IMG/VR virus record: IMGVR_UViG_3300037504_000611
Location: 1 to 53,700 of that record
DNA length: 53,700 nucleotides
Source of the DNA: a virus
Reading direction: 5' to 3' (one strand)
Positions within the stretch are counted from its first letter, which is position 1; every line of letters begins with the position of its first letter. Shown here in pieces: positions 41,622 to 48,808 of the stretch. Below the pieces are notes generated by a model. It made no database searches. It was not told where the DNA came from and saw only the letters and a program-made list of their open reading frames with translations. The position numbers and the translations under genes are program-made.

Positions 41622-41951
41622 TCACTCCGCTTCATATACCCTCCGCTCTATCTCCTTGATAACGCTCAGTGCATCCCCATGCCAGGGGAGCGCTCGGTTG
41701 TACTCCAGGTCGTCCCGTGGCACGTGCCACGGGAAATGGCGCAATTCCTTGTATGCCTGCAATGCCTGAGAAAATGACATACCAGGACCAATTGCCAGGC
41801 CAGTTGGGGTATGGTAGACACAATATTCGTCGTACTTGTCGGGTTGTAGTAAGTGTTCTCCTGAGGGAGCGATGGCGAGATTACCGTCAACAAATCCCTC
41901 AGTTTCTACTGTGTAATCCTTTGCGATTCTCACACTAATAGGGACCATCAT
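41622..41951 (-). CDS. Small protein of unknown function (109 aa)
   Basis: Two adjacent ATG codons (41951, 41948) overlap the end of the next gene. The product is alpha/beta with LAIAPSGEHLL and a helical C-terminus (DALSVIKEIERRVYEAE). Its gene contains a perfect 20-bp palindrome at 41714-41733. Confidence 0.5.
   Translation of the reverse strand: MMVPISVRIAKDYTVETEGFVDGNLAIAPSGEHLLQPDKYDEYCVYHTPTGLAIGPGMSFSQALQAYKELRHFPWHVPRDDLEYNRALPWHGDALSVIKEIERRVYEAE
41714..41733. repeat. Perfect 20-bp palindrome
   Basis: CCCGTGGCACGTGCCACGGG reads the same on both strands. It lies inside the coding region of the 109-residue protein (codons for HFPWHVPRDD). It could be a protein-binding site or an mRNA hairpin. 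Confidence 0.6.
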
Positions 41952-42162
41952 CCCTGTTCTCCTTTCGTGCTACAATGGAGGGCGAGGCTGCGCTCTCCTC
42001 ATCGTGGCCCCTGGTGCTGCCCTGAACAGCCCTGTGCGCGTTTTCATCCGGCCCGAACAATGCCAGTGTGCGTGCGCGCCATACCGCGCCAAAGTCCCAC
42101 CCTGGCTTTTTTCGCGCCAGTGGTGAGGTCAGGGCGCGGTATGCCTCTCGTATTTTGATCAT
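41935..42162 (-). CDS. Small basic protein (75 aa)
   Basis: Starts MIKIREAYRALTSPLARKKP and is Arg/Ala-rich in the middle, with an acidic end. It overlaps the next gene by 17 bases. No family recognised. Confidence 0.45.
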   Translation of the reverse strand: MIKIREAYRALTSPLARKKPGWDFGAVWRARTLALFGPDENAHRAVQGSTRGHDEESAASPSIVARKENRDDGPY

Positions 42163-42173
42163 CCCTGTCCTCC

Positions 42174-42860
42174 TTAGTTATTCGAGCATTTTACCATGTC
42201 GGGCATGAGCTCATATGTGCCATACAGCACCCGCTTTACAAGCCCGCGCTCTTCTAGGCGGCGCAAACGACGGCACACCGTGTTGTTTTTCTCCGCGCCC
42301 ATATGCGTTGCAAGGTCTTTTACTGTGGCCTTGCCCCCCAATGCCCTGAGCGCGTCTAGCGTTTCCTTGTTGATCGGCCACAGGACATAGCTCTCTGTGC
42401 GAGGGATGCGCTTTTGCTTCGCTGGCTTTCTCCTCCCGCGCATCTCTTCCTGTATCATCTGCCGCACATCTTCACGGCTCAGGCCGTGCGCGGCTGGCTG
42501 TGACTGGCGCTGGCTGTCCAGAATGAAGCGCAGGCACGCCAGATGCAACGCAGGCGAAAGATACATCGCATAGGCCAGGGCTAACTCCTCGCAATACCAG
42601 GTAGACCCGCCGCCGCGTTGCCCGCCTTCCGTGGTGCCTCTCCGTGTCTCAGTGATTGAAGTCCTCTCAGGGGACTTCAAAATTTCCTCAATAAGCTCCT
42701 GTGTGCTTTCGTGCTCAAACCATTTGGCGGGCTTCTTGTGTTCCGGCGCGCCGCTGGCCTTGAACATCTCGGTCACGTTGATGAGCCGATGGGTGCGCTC
42801 AGCCCGGTCTATGGGTATACCTTCACTATTGCCATACGGTATGATGTCGTACTCTTGCAT
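42174..42860 (-). CDS. KilA-N-domain protein with winged-helix C-terminus (paralogue A)
   Basis: The 228-residue product shows the same KilA-N domain as paralogue B (RLINVTEMFKASGAPEHKKP, then SITETRRGTTEGGQRGGGST and YCEELALAYAMYLSPALHLA), with a C-terminal winged helix (IDALRALGG counterpart LDALRALGGKATVKDLATHM) that differs in sequence. Start ATG 42860 has AACAGGAT upstream. Probably a regulator or antirepressor. Confidence 0.8.
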   Translation of the reverse strand: MQEYDIIPYGNSEGIPIDRAERTHRLINVTEMFKASGAPEHKKPAKWFEHESTQELIEEILKSPERTSITETRRGTTEGGQRGGGSTWYCEELALAYAMYLSPALHLACLRFILDSQRQSQPAAHGLSREDVRQMIQEEMRGRRKPAKQKRIPRTESYVLWPINKETLDALRALGGKATVKDLATHMGAEKNNTVCRRLRRLEERGLVKRVLYGTYELMPDMVKCSNN

Positions 42861-42871
42861 ATCCTGTTCAC

Positions 42872-42913
42872 CTCTCGCTCTGGACGGGTGACGGTCACCT
42901 CACTCTGCCTCAT
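42872..42913 (-). pseudogene. Gene fragment resembling the start of the gene at 41620
   Basis: The minus-strand sequence from ATG 42913 encodes MRQSEVTVTRPERE, close to MKRSEMTVTRPQRQ at the start of the small gene at 41635-41423, with most bases also matching. The rest of the gene is missing and the KilA-N paralogue A follows at 42860. It appears to be a leftover of a duplication or insertion that brought in the KilA-N gene. Confidence 0.5.
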
Positions 42914-42938
42914 AATAGTTTTCCCTCCGTGCTACAGG

Positions 42939-43754
42939 TTATGGTACAGGCTCCAGGAGAGTGAGCCGCTCGCAGCGCGCCTTTCCGTCGGTACCGAACG
43001 GCACAACCACTCCTGGTAGGTCGCGCCAATTGATGATGCATCGCCAGATTGTGGCGTGTGGATATTCTGCCACACACCACTCCATTGTGGCGAAATTGAC
43101 CCCGCTCCCGCAGTCAGTGGCGCGGTCTGGGTTGCAAACCTCCGTCAGAGCCGCCCCGGGGGCGATTTCCCAATGTGCGGGGGGCGAGTACTCCGTGCCC
43201 CCGAGCGCCTTATAGACGACGTACCCGTCGTCCGTTGCCTCAAAATTTCCCGCAATCCACTCGGATTGCGATTTGACTCCCACGGCCCCTTGCAGGTCTG
43301 CCCTGCTGAGGTTCGCCCCGCGCAGGTCTGCTATGTGCAGGTTCGCCCCTCGCAGGTCGGCCCCTCGCAGTTCGGCTCCGCTGAGGTCGGCCCCTCGCAG
43401 GTCTGCCCTGCTGAGGTTCGCCCCTTGCAGGTTCGCCTCTCGCAGTTCGGCCCCGCTGAGGTCGGCCCAGCTGAGGTCGGCCCAGCTGAGGTCGGCCCCG
43501 CTGAGGTTGGCCCCTATCAGGTCGGCCCCTCGCAGGTCGGGCCCGCTGAGGTTGGCCCCTTGCAGATTGGCCCAGCTGAGGTCGGCCCCTCGCAGGTCTG
43601 CCCTGCTGAGGTTCGCCTCTCGCAGGTCGGTCCCTCGCAGCTCGGCCCTGCTGAGGTCTGCCCCGCTGAGGTCTGCCCTGCTGAGGTCGGCCCTGCTGAG
43701 GTCGGCCCAGCCGAGGTTCGCCCCGCTCACAATATCGTGTCCGTTCACCTTCAT
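42939..43754 (-). CDS. Pentapeptide-repeat protein with a C-terminal DUF5758-like domain
   Basis: The 271-residue product has about 28 A(D/N)LxX repeats (residues about 10-155: GADLSRADLSGADLS and similar), which fold into a right-handed square beta-helix. A C-terminal domain has YVVYKALGGTEYSPPAHW, CNPDRATDCGSGVNF and a WRCIINW segment. Pentapeptide proteins can mimic DNA and inhibit gyrase or restriction enzymes, so an anti-defence role is plausible. Start ATG 43754 behind GAGGAGGG, ATGA overlap with the previous gene. Confidence 0.85.
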   Translation of the reverse strand: MKVNGHDIVSGANLGWADLSRADLSRADLSGADLSRAELRGTDLREANLSRADLRGADLSWANLQGANLSGPDLRGADLIGANLSGADLSWADLSWADLSGAELREANLQGANLSRADLRGADLSGAELRGADLRGANLHIADLRGANLSRADLQGAVGVKSQSEWIAGNFEATDDGYVVYKALGGTEYSPPAHWEIAPGAALTEVCNPDRATDCGSGVNFATMEWCVAEYPHATIWRCIINWRDLPGVVVPFGTDGKARCERLTLLEPVP

Positions 43755-44014
43755 GCCACCCTCCTCTCTGGCCTGGTCCCGGAGGGCACACTCCGTTTTT
43801 CTCGTTCTTCAATCCTAATGGCCTCTTGCCGTGCAATCCATCGTAACCACTCGGACAGGTTCATCCCTTCCGCTGCAATCACTTCTAGCACATCAAACCT
43901 GTCAAGCAGTGCCCTGTGGGCAGCCCATCGGCCATTGATACCTACGCTTCGTCCGATGTATTGTTTGCCCGTAATCGTGTTGGTGATAGTGTAGATACCA
44001 CTGGTGTCAGGCAT
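43751..44014 (-). CDS. GIY-YIG endonuclease-like protein (87 aa)
   Basis: SGIYTITNTITGKQYIGRSVGINGRW carries the GIY and YIG motifs and the conserved Arg of the GIY-YIG nuclease domain, with a short helical end. It lacks a DNA-binding C-terminus. It may be a small nuclease or a reduced homing endonuclease. Confidence 0.7.
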   Translation of the reverse strand: MPDTSGIYTITNTITGKQYIGRSVGINGRWAAHRALLDRFDVLEVIAAEGMNLSEWLRWIARQEAIRIEEREKRSVPSGTRPERRVA

Positions 44015-44240
44015 CGCGTATCCTCGCTTTCAACCGCTCCACTTCTGCCCGCCGATTTGCAAACTGCCGCATAACGCTCTCCGGGACAAGCATGCGGCCC
44101 TCTTCCCGTCCGTACGGTACGTAATCAAGCTGCCCTTCTTTTATCCACTGATAGACAGCCTGATTAGATACCCTCAACTCGTTCGCCACCTCTGTAACTG
44201 TCCAGAGGCGATCATCCGGATATCTGCTGTGTCGTTTCAC
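44007..44240 (-). CDS. Helix-turn-helix protein, first gene of the main minus-strand operon
   Basis: The 77-residue product has LWTVTEVANELRVSNQAVYQWIKEGQLDYVPYG, an excisionase/MerR-like helix-turn-helix, and a C-terminal helix. It lies directly behind the divergent promoter pair at 44266-44337, so it may act as a switch regulator. Confidence 0.75.
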   Translation of the reverse strand: MKRHSRYPDDRLWTVTEVANELRVSNQAVYQWIKEGQLDYVPYGREEGRMLVPESVMRQFANRRAEVERLKARIRDA

Positions 44241-44265
44241 GCCCCCTCCTTTCTATTATAGAGAC

Positions 44266-44294
44266 AGTATACATTACAAGTTGGTATATGTCAA
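44266..44294 (-). promoter_or_regulatory. Sigma70 promoter, minus-strand replication operon
   Basis: On the minus strand: TTGACA (44294-44289), 17-bp spacer, TATACT (44271-44266). It faces away from the plus-strand promoter at 44309, with 14 bp between the two -35 boxes. It should drive genes 44240 to 34237. Confidence 0.85.
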
Positions 44295-44308
44295 TCGCAA
44301 ATTAGTAC

Positions 44309-44337
44309 TTGACAGGTGTAAAGCACTATGCTATACT
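44309..44337 (+). promoter_or_regulatory. Sigma70 promoter, plus-strand accessory operon
   Basis: TTGACA (44309-44314), 17-bp spacer, TATACT (44332-44337). Together with the promoter at 44266-44294 it makes a back-to-back divergent pair. It drives the small genes from 44376 on. Confidence 0.85.
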
Positions 44338-44375
44338 TATCTCAGTGAACAAAACAGCAGCGAGGAGATAGACAG

Positions 44376-44612
44376 ATGACAATCAAAGAAATACAGGAAC
44401 AGATGGCGGCAACGGTTCAAAAAGAGACGGGCGCAGAAGTCGAGATAACCTTTTTTAGCGATGCTCCATTGCGATTTTCGATGTTTACAATGGATGGAGA
44501 CAACTATCGCGCAGCAAAAAACTTGCTTGCTCAGACTGCCACTCTGGACAGCCAGGAAACTTATGAGGATGAAGAGGGCACTGAGTATTACGCATTTTTC
44601 ACGACGCTGTGA
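44376..44612 (+). CDS. Small acidic protein (78 aa), first gene of the accessory operon
   Basis: ATG 44376 is behind GAGGAG. The product is alpha/beta (IKEIQEQMAATVQKETGAEVEI) with an acidic end and is soluble. No family recognised. It lies directly behind the plus promoter, so it is probably among the first genes expressed. Confidence 0.6.
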   Translation: MTIKEIQEQMAATVQKETGAEVEITFFSDAPLRFSMFTMDGDNYRAAKNLLAQTATLDSQETYEDEEGTEYYAFFTTL

Positions 44613-44617
44613 CGAAC

Positions 44618-44653
44618 AAAAAAGCCCGCCCGATGCGGAGGCACCAGGCGGGC
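44618..44653 (-). terminator. Minus-strand intrinsic terminator inside the plus operon
   Basis: GCCCGCC (44624-44630) and GGCGGGC (44647-44653) form a stem, with an inner TGC/GCA pair. On the minus strand this is followed by a run of six T (44623-44618). It would stop antisense transcription moving toward the divergent promoters. Confidence 0.5.
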
Positions 44654-44676
44654 AAGGCTCCTCAAGAAAGGACTTT

Positions 44677-45264
44677 ATGATGAACAAGATTATAACACTC
44701 CATCGCCTCGAAGACGGCAGCGGCGTCGAGTTTGAGGCCGAATTGAACGGTGTGCTCGTCGGCTACTACAACACTCGCCAGGAAGCTGAAGCGGCCCTCG
44801 ACGCACGCGCATACGAGTTGCTGGAATTGGAAGCCCGCCGTGCCCCGGTGGCTGAAGAAGCCAATGCACTGCCCGTCTTCAACCCCGACTGTGACCAGCT
44901 TACCAGCGCCTATGAGCAGGCCAGCGCCCGCGAGATGTCGCAGGCGTGGCGAAACGCCCTTGAGCGCGCATTTGACCTGCTGCTCGCCAGCGACGGCATT
45001 ACCGTTGAGTATGCCCCAGACGGCAGCATTGCCCACGCCTACATCCCCAGCCAGAGCGAAGCGGGCAAGACGCACCACGTCAACGGGCAATGCAATTGCA
45101 CGGCAGCGCAGCACGGCAAGCCGTGCGCACACAGGGCAGCGAAAAGGTTGCTGGCAATCTGCCACAACAACGCGGCGCGCCTGGAATTGCCGAAGCGAGA
45201 TAACGCTTTCCCGGCCTGGGCCACGCGGAAGCGGCCAGATGATTTGTTCAAGGATGAAGGCTGA
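44677..45264 (+). CDS. SWIM-type zinc-finger protein
   Basis: I choose ATG 44677 (a second ATG at 44680), behind AAAGGA. The 195-residue product has an N-terminal alpha/beta part (FEAELNGVLVGYYNTRQEAEAAL) and a C-terminal SWIM-like zinc motif: GQCNCTAAQHGKPCAHRAAKR, matching CxCx(n)CxH. SWIM domains bind DNA or proteins. Its role in the phage is unknown. Confidence 0.75.
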   Translation: MMNKIITLHRLEDGSGVEFEAELNGVLVGYYNTRQEAEAALDARAYELLELEARRAPVAEEANALPVFNPDCDQLTSAYEQASAREMSQAWRNALERAFDLLLASDGITVEYAPDGSIAHAYIPSQSEAGKTHHVNGQCNCTAAQHGKPCAHRAAKRLLAICHNNAARLELPKRDNAFPAWATRKRPDDLFKDEG

Positions 45265-45284
45265 AGCAGCAGTAAGCGGGTCGG
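45261..45284 (+). repeat. Intergenic leader repeat, first copy
   Basis: These 24 bases differ at two positions from 46007-46030. Both lie downstream of a stop codon and upstream of a ribosome site, so they look like a duplicated intergenic leader. A weaker relative occurs after the stop at 45757. Confidence 0.5.
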
Positions 45285-45322
45285 GCGCGGTGCTCGGCCC
45301 TGACACCGAAAGGACAGATGAG

Positions 45323-45757
45323 ATGCATGTACACGCAGTAATTCAGATCAAGGACATCCCCTACATCGTCGGCGCTATCTTTCACGCGCAGCGCCTTATG
45401 GACGGACGGTTCGTGTTCCGCGAGACGCACCCGAATCGCATCACGATTTGCGGCCCCGACCAGTGCCACGTGTTGGAGGGCGAGGACATCCCGCCACAGT
45501 ATCGCGTACCGGAGACACAGCACCCGCGCCTGCGGACGGAATGGGACGAGGACGAACAGGGCAAGCTGAACGTCTGGTTCGGTCGTCTGTTCCAGCGCGG
45601 CGTTATCCGTCGCCGGGACGTGGACGGGGTGGCTGTCGGCTGGCAGGTGTGGGATCACAACGGGTACAAGGGCGAAGCGCCCAGCAGCGCGGAAGCAATG
45701 AGCTTCTTTGCCGGGCACGACTGTACGTGGGCACTTTATCCGGGGTATGGTTCTTAA
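45323..45757 (+). CDS. Protein of unknown function (144 aa)
   Basis: I choose ATG 45323 behind AAAGGACAGATGAG. The product contains several His, Trp and charged residues (HPNRITICGPDQCHVLEGED, RGVIRRRDVDGVAVGWQVW), looks alpha/beta and is soluble. No family recognised. Confidence 0.5.
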   Translation: MHVHAVIQIKDIPYIVGAIFHAQRLMDGRFVFRETHPNRITICGPDQCHVLEGEDIPPQYRVPETQHPRLRTEWDEDEQGKLNVWFGRLFQRGVIRRRDVDGVAVGWQVWDHNGYKGEAPSSAEAMSFFAGHDCTWALYPGYGS

Positions 45758-45817
45758 CAGCGACAAGCGGTAGGTCGGAACGGTGCTGGCCTGCCTCATT
45801 AGAAAGGACAGAGACCA

Positions 45818-46003
45818 ATGGAACACCGATATGCAGGAATAAAAACCGAGATCATCGAACTCGCACGCGAGATTCTTCGTGCAGAGGGCTGTACCCGCCA
45901 TGCCGCGATGCTTTATGCATGTTCATTGGTAGACGAACTGTACGAGTTTGCTCGCCAGTGGGATGCCGCTGCCGCCGATGAGCGGGCCGTGGTTGAGGAA
46001 TGA
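45818..46003 (+). CDS. Small helical protein (61 aa)
   Basis: ATG 45818 behind AAAGGACAGAGACC. Helical and acidic, with two Cys residues. No family recognised. Confidence 0.5.
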   Translation: MEHRYAGIKTEIIELAREILRAEGCTRHAAMLYACSLVDELYEFARQWDAAAADERAVVEE

Positions 46004-46006
46004 GAA

Positions 46007-46030
46007 CTGAGGCAGCAGCAAGCGGGTCGG
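46007..46030 (+). repeat. Intergenic leader repeat, second copy
   Basis: Two mismatches in 24 bases relative to 45261-45284; see that entry. Confidence 0.5.
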
Positions 46031-46066
46031 CAATGGGTCGGTCCCTGATATGGAGAGAAAGAAACG

Positions 46067-46288
46067 GTGAACACATTACGTATGAACCAGCTTCGGGCGC
46101 AGGTCGAACGGGCTATTGAAAAGCTCGACCCGCTCTTGCAAGACGAATATGCAACCAGTGCATACCAGGCGCTTGCCGAGTTGACAAGAGAGCTTGGCAG
46201 GCTCATTATTCAACAAGACCGCGTCCTGGTGCTGGCGGAAGAATTAAACGACCTGCTGAGTGCCCGCAAAGGAGAATCAGGACTATGA
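46067..46288 (+). CDS. Small helical protein (73 aa)
   Basis: GTG 46067 behind GGAGAGAAAGAAA. Two long amphipathic helices (QLRAQVERAIEKLDPLL, LAELTRELGRLI), a likely coiled coil. It overlaps the next gene by ATGA. Confidence 0.5.
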   Translation: MNTLRMNQLRAQVERAIEKLDPLLQDEYATSAYQALAELTRELGRLIIQQDRVLVLAEELNDLLSARKGESGL

Positions 46289-46668
46289 CAATCCTGGATA
46301 TGATGACACATTTAGAGGACTTGCATGCACGGCGACAACTGGCAGTGACGGAGCATGTAGAAGCAGTTAAAGAGATTATCCCTGCGGATATCCGCGCCAA
46401 CATAGAGGCACTGAATGCCGATTACGACAGCACGATGGAGGAGATAAACGACGCCATACGCGCCGCCGAAGACCGCGTGAAGCAGGCGGTTCTCAAGGCT
46501 GGCGAGACGGTCAAGGGCACGCGCTATCATGCCATCTGGTCTAAGCCGCGCGTTAGTTGGGATGACAAGCGCCTTGAGGAGTATTTCAGGGCAAACGACC
46601 CGAATGCGCTGGACCGTATGCGTAAGGTCGGCAAGCCATCGGTCAGTATCCGGCAAGTGAAGGCGTAG
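46285..46668 (+). CDS. Helical phage protein, host-nuclease-inhibitor-like layout (127 aa)
   Basis: An N-terminal coiled coil (LEALNADYDSTMEEINDAIRA region) is followed by a short beta part (VKGTRYHAIWSKPRVSWDDKRLEEY) ending in KPSVSIRQVKA. I recall this C-terminal pattern from conserved phage early-region proteins, some of them Gam-like. Function not shown. Confidence 0.5.
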   Translation: MTILDMMTHLEDLHARRQLAVTEHVEAVKEIIPADIRANIEALNADYDSTMEEINDAIRAAEDRVKQAVLKAGETVKGTRYHAIWSKPRVSWDDKRLEEYFRANDPNALDRMRKVGKPSVSIRQVKA

Positions 46669-46719
46669 CATACTATAGCGGGGGCATCGTTCGCATCGGT
46701 GCCCCAGGGAGGCCAGGAG

Positions 46720-46920
46720 ATGATACAGGTAGGAACGAAGGTCAGGCATCGAGTAGACGGGGTGGAGGGCTACGTTATCGCCATAGAGCGCGCCGGGGAT
46801 AGCGAGATAACAACAGAGATGGGCATAGCTCCTGATGAGCGCCTTGTTTGGGTGTGCTGGGATAACACCGGGGGAGAAGGGGACACGGAAAGCGAATCAG
46901 ACCTGGAGGTGATTGAGTGA
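46720..46920 (+). CDS. Small beta-barrel-like protein (66 aa)
   Basis: I choose ATG 46720 (MIQVGTKVRHRVDGVEGYVI) behind CCAGGAG. A small beta-rich fold is likely, with a very acidic C-terminus. It resembles short phage proteins with an SH3-like barrel. It overlaps the next gene by GTGA. Confidence 0.5.
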   Translation: MIQVGTKVRHRVDGVEGYVIAIERAGDSEITTEMGIAPDERLVWVCWDNTGGEGDTESESDLEVIE

Positions 46921-47201
46921 ACATTATCAAACTAGGCGAACGGTACATCAATATGGACACAGTGAACGAGATCGAGTTTACCGAACGCGGCTGCGCGAAG
47001 CTCTACCTCAATATGTTGATGTGGAGCGGCGAAGGTGGGGGCGTGTTCGGGACTGATGGGCGGGAAAGTATCCAGATATCAGGCGAAGATGTGCGGCACC
47101 TGCGGACGTGGCTCGACCAGCACAGTGCCGACGCGGCTCGCTTTGCGGAGATAGTAGGTGTCTGTACGTCACACCCCAGTCAGTCTGATGCAGGTGTGTA
47201 G
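46917..47201 (+). CDS. Small protein (94 aa), GTG start
   Basis: GTG 46917 in a GTGA overlap. Contains NIIKLGERYINMDTVNEIEF and an acidic helix, a fold resembling short beta-strand proteins with a C-terminal helix. No family recognised. Confidence 0.5.
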   Translation: MNIIKLGERYINMDTVNEIEFTERGCAKLYLNMLMWSGEGGGVFGTDGRESIQISGEDVRHLRTWLDQHSADAARFAEIVGVCTSHPSQSDAGV

Positions 47202-47482
47202 TGATGACCGACCTCTTCACCCTGGCCGGGGTGGACGTGCCCAGCACCGCCCCGGCCTACCTGGACACCCCGCTGGGGGCATTGTTGGAGATACAGCAGC
47301 AGAAAGAGAGGGAAATGGAAGACACAATCAAAGTACGGGTTTTTGTGGAACTGAACGGAGAGCATCGCGAAGAGACGGTTGTGATTTACCGCGCCGCTCT
47401 GGTAGAGTTCGAAGATAACGAAGAGCCGTTGTCGATTATGATAGGGCTTCTCGACAACTGGGGCTGGGAGGTTGTGCAATGA
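47201..47482 (+). CDS. Small protein of unknown function (93 aa)
   Basis: GTG 47201 overlaps the previous stop by one base; ATG 47204 is the alternative start. The product is acidic at the end (LVEFEDNEEPLSIMI) and ends in a hydrophobic/Trp tail. It overlaps the next gene by ATGA. Confidence 0.45.
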   Translation: MMTDLFTLAGVDVPSTAPAYLDTPLGALLEIQQQKEREMEDTIKVRVFVELNGEHREETVVIYRAALVEFEDNEEPLSIMIGLLDNWGWEVVQ

Positions 47483-47877
47483 TCTTCATAAGTCCACTCT
47501 TTGAAAAAGTGCTCGACGGCAGCAAGACGCAGACGCGCCGCCCGGTGAAAGATGGACAGCGCCTTATTCACATAGGCATCAACGGGAACGATAAAGCGGT
47601 AAAACGAGAGTTTAACGGCAGCACTGTCAGAACCGTCTGGCGATGGGGAGAAACCTACGCCGTGCAGCCAGGGCGCGGCAAGCCCGCACAGGGCCGTATC
47701 CGAATCACGCTCATTCGCTACATCGACAAAGCCCGCCACATCACGATGGAAGACGCGGTAGCGGAGGGCTTCAGCACGCCAGAGGAGTTCCGCCAGCGCT
47801 GGGCGGAGATGTACGGAGAGCAGGCATTGAATGAGCCATGTTGGGCATTGACGTTTGAACCGGTTGGAACGACATAG
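47479..47877 (+). CDS. ASCH-domain-like protein
   Basis: The 132-residue product begins MIFISPLFEKVLDGSKTQTRRP, the family's G-x-K-T-x-x-x-R-x start, and has ITLIRYIDKARHITMEDAVAEGF in the position of the conserved core strand and helix. ASCH domains are RNA-binding-like folds found in phage proteins that act in RNA or nucleotide metabolism. It is the last gene before the terminator at 47937-47976. Confidence 0.65.
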   Translation: MIFISPLFEKVLDGSKTQTRRPVKDGQRLIHIGINGNDKAVKREFNGSTVRTVWRWGETYAVQPGRGKPAQGRIRITLIRYIDKARHITMEDAVAEGFSTPEEFRQRWAEMYGEQALNEPCWALTFEPVGTT

Positions 47878-47918
47878 CTACAAAATACACCGTAGCAATA
47901 GCACATCTTGTGTGGGTG

Positions 47919-47927
47919 TGCTATAAT
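47919..47927 (+). promoter_or_regulatory. Extended -10 promoter-like element
   Basis: TGCTATAAT (TGnTATAAT) at 47919-47927, without a good -35. A transcript would start near 47934 and hit the terminator at 47937-47976, giving a very short RNA, or continue by readthrough into the genes from 48028 on. Confidence 0.4.
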
Positions 47928-47936
47928 GCCTCTATA

Positions 47937-47976
47937 AGGGCGCACTCACGATGGGATGAGTACGCCCTCATTTTTT
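47937..47976 (+). terminator. Intrinsic terminator at the end of the accessory operon
   Basis: AGGGCG (47937-47942) pairs with CGCCCT (47963-47968) and inner ACTCA with TGAGT, with a mismatch between the two blocks, followed by CA and six T (47971-47976). It ends the operon that starts at 44376. Confidence 0.8.
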
Positions 47977-48027
47977 CCCTCGTGAGTGACCCCGAACTGA
48001 ACCGAATGCGACATAGATAGAACTATA

Positions 48028-48477
48028 TTGTTTCTCGCAGCACAACCCGGTATCCTGGAAGCCGCTACCTCACGCTTGCTTGACTACGGCGTGCTTGGTT
48101 TTTTTGCACTTCTCCTGCTGCTGGCAGGTTGGCGGCTCTGGCCGCGCCTTGAGCGCCTCATAGACAGCTACATCGAGAACGCTGCCAGGATGGCCGAGGC
48201 GCGCATAGCCAGGGAAGAGGAAGAGGAGCTAAGCGAGGCCGCAACCGCGAAGGCATTGCGGATGGCTTTACCAGCCATCACAGCGCAAATGGAGCGCATA
48301 GCCCGCACGATGGACAGTATGGACAAGCGCATTGAACGCCTGGAAAACACGCGTGCAGCGGTGTGTGACCCATCAACGTGCCGGTTTGCCCAGGCCGCCC
48401 TGGACGTGCAACGCGCTAGCGTAGCAGGCAGGCCCCTGGAACGGCGCACCGACCTGACATTGCAGGGGGAAACGTAG
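48028..48477 (+). CDS. Membrane protein with coiled coil, possible holin
   Basis: TTG 48028 start with a poor ribosome site. The 149-residue product has one membrane helix (about 19-38: YGVLGFFALLLLLAGWRLW) followed by a long charged helix (EEEEELSEAATAKAL) and a tail with two Cys residues. One-helix plus coiled-coil proteins of this size include BhlA-type holins, but the family is not clear. It would act in the host membrane. Confidence 0.5.
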   Translation: MFLAAQPGILEAATSRLLDYGVLGFFALLLLLAGWRLWPRLERLIDSYIENAARMAEARIAREEEEELSEAATAKALRMALPAITAQMERIARTMDSMDKRIERLENTRAAVCDPSTCRFAQAALDVQRASVAGRPLERRTDLTLQGET

Positions 48478-48771
48478 ATGCTCACACAAGACGACGCCTA
48501 TACGCTCGTTGAACTGCTCTACAACGTTCGCGAGAAATGCCAGGAGCAGTTGAGGCCAGTCCAACACGACCTGGATGCTGCTATACGGCTATGCGACCCT
48601 GAGGCGGGTGCCCACATCAGTCGTGCCAAACGGTTACTCATTGTCGCATACGGACAGGTTGACGCTGACCTGGAAATCGCCATCGCCAGACTGCGCCAGG
48701 AGGAAACCGAGGCCCGCGCACGCGAGGCGCATACGTCCGAATACACCGATCCGCGAAACGAGGTGCGATAG
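48478..48771 (+). CDS. Helical protein of unknown function (97 aa)
   Basis: Begins right after the preceding stop. Two long helices (AYTLVELLYNVREKCQEQL and QVDADLEIAIARLRQEETEARA) and no membrane segment. Function unknown. Confidence 0.5.
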   Translation: MLTQDDAYTLVELLYNVREKCQEQLRPVQHDLDAAIRLCDPEAGAHISRAKRLLIVAYGQVDADLEIAIARLRQEETEARAREAHTSEYTDPRNEVR

Positions 48772-48808
48772 TGCAGATAGCAGGTGAAATGGGTATAGAA
48801 CGGCAGCC

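Noticed and set aside
43290-43740. Short tandem repeats that could look like a CRISPR array
   Set aside because: The period is 15 bases with no unique spacers; it is coding sequence for pentapeptide repeats.
43056-43994. Long plus-strand open frames opposite the pentapeptide gene
   Set aside because: They are mirror frames caused by the 15-base repeat; they have no ribosome site and low-complexity products.
46679-46704. Hairpin GGGGCA/TGCCCC as a terminator
   Set aside because: The stem is only 6 bp with no T-run; it lies in a gene-to-gene leader.
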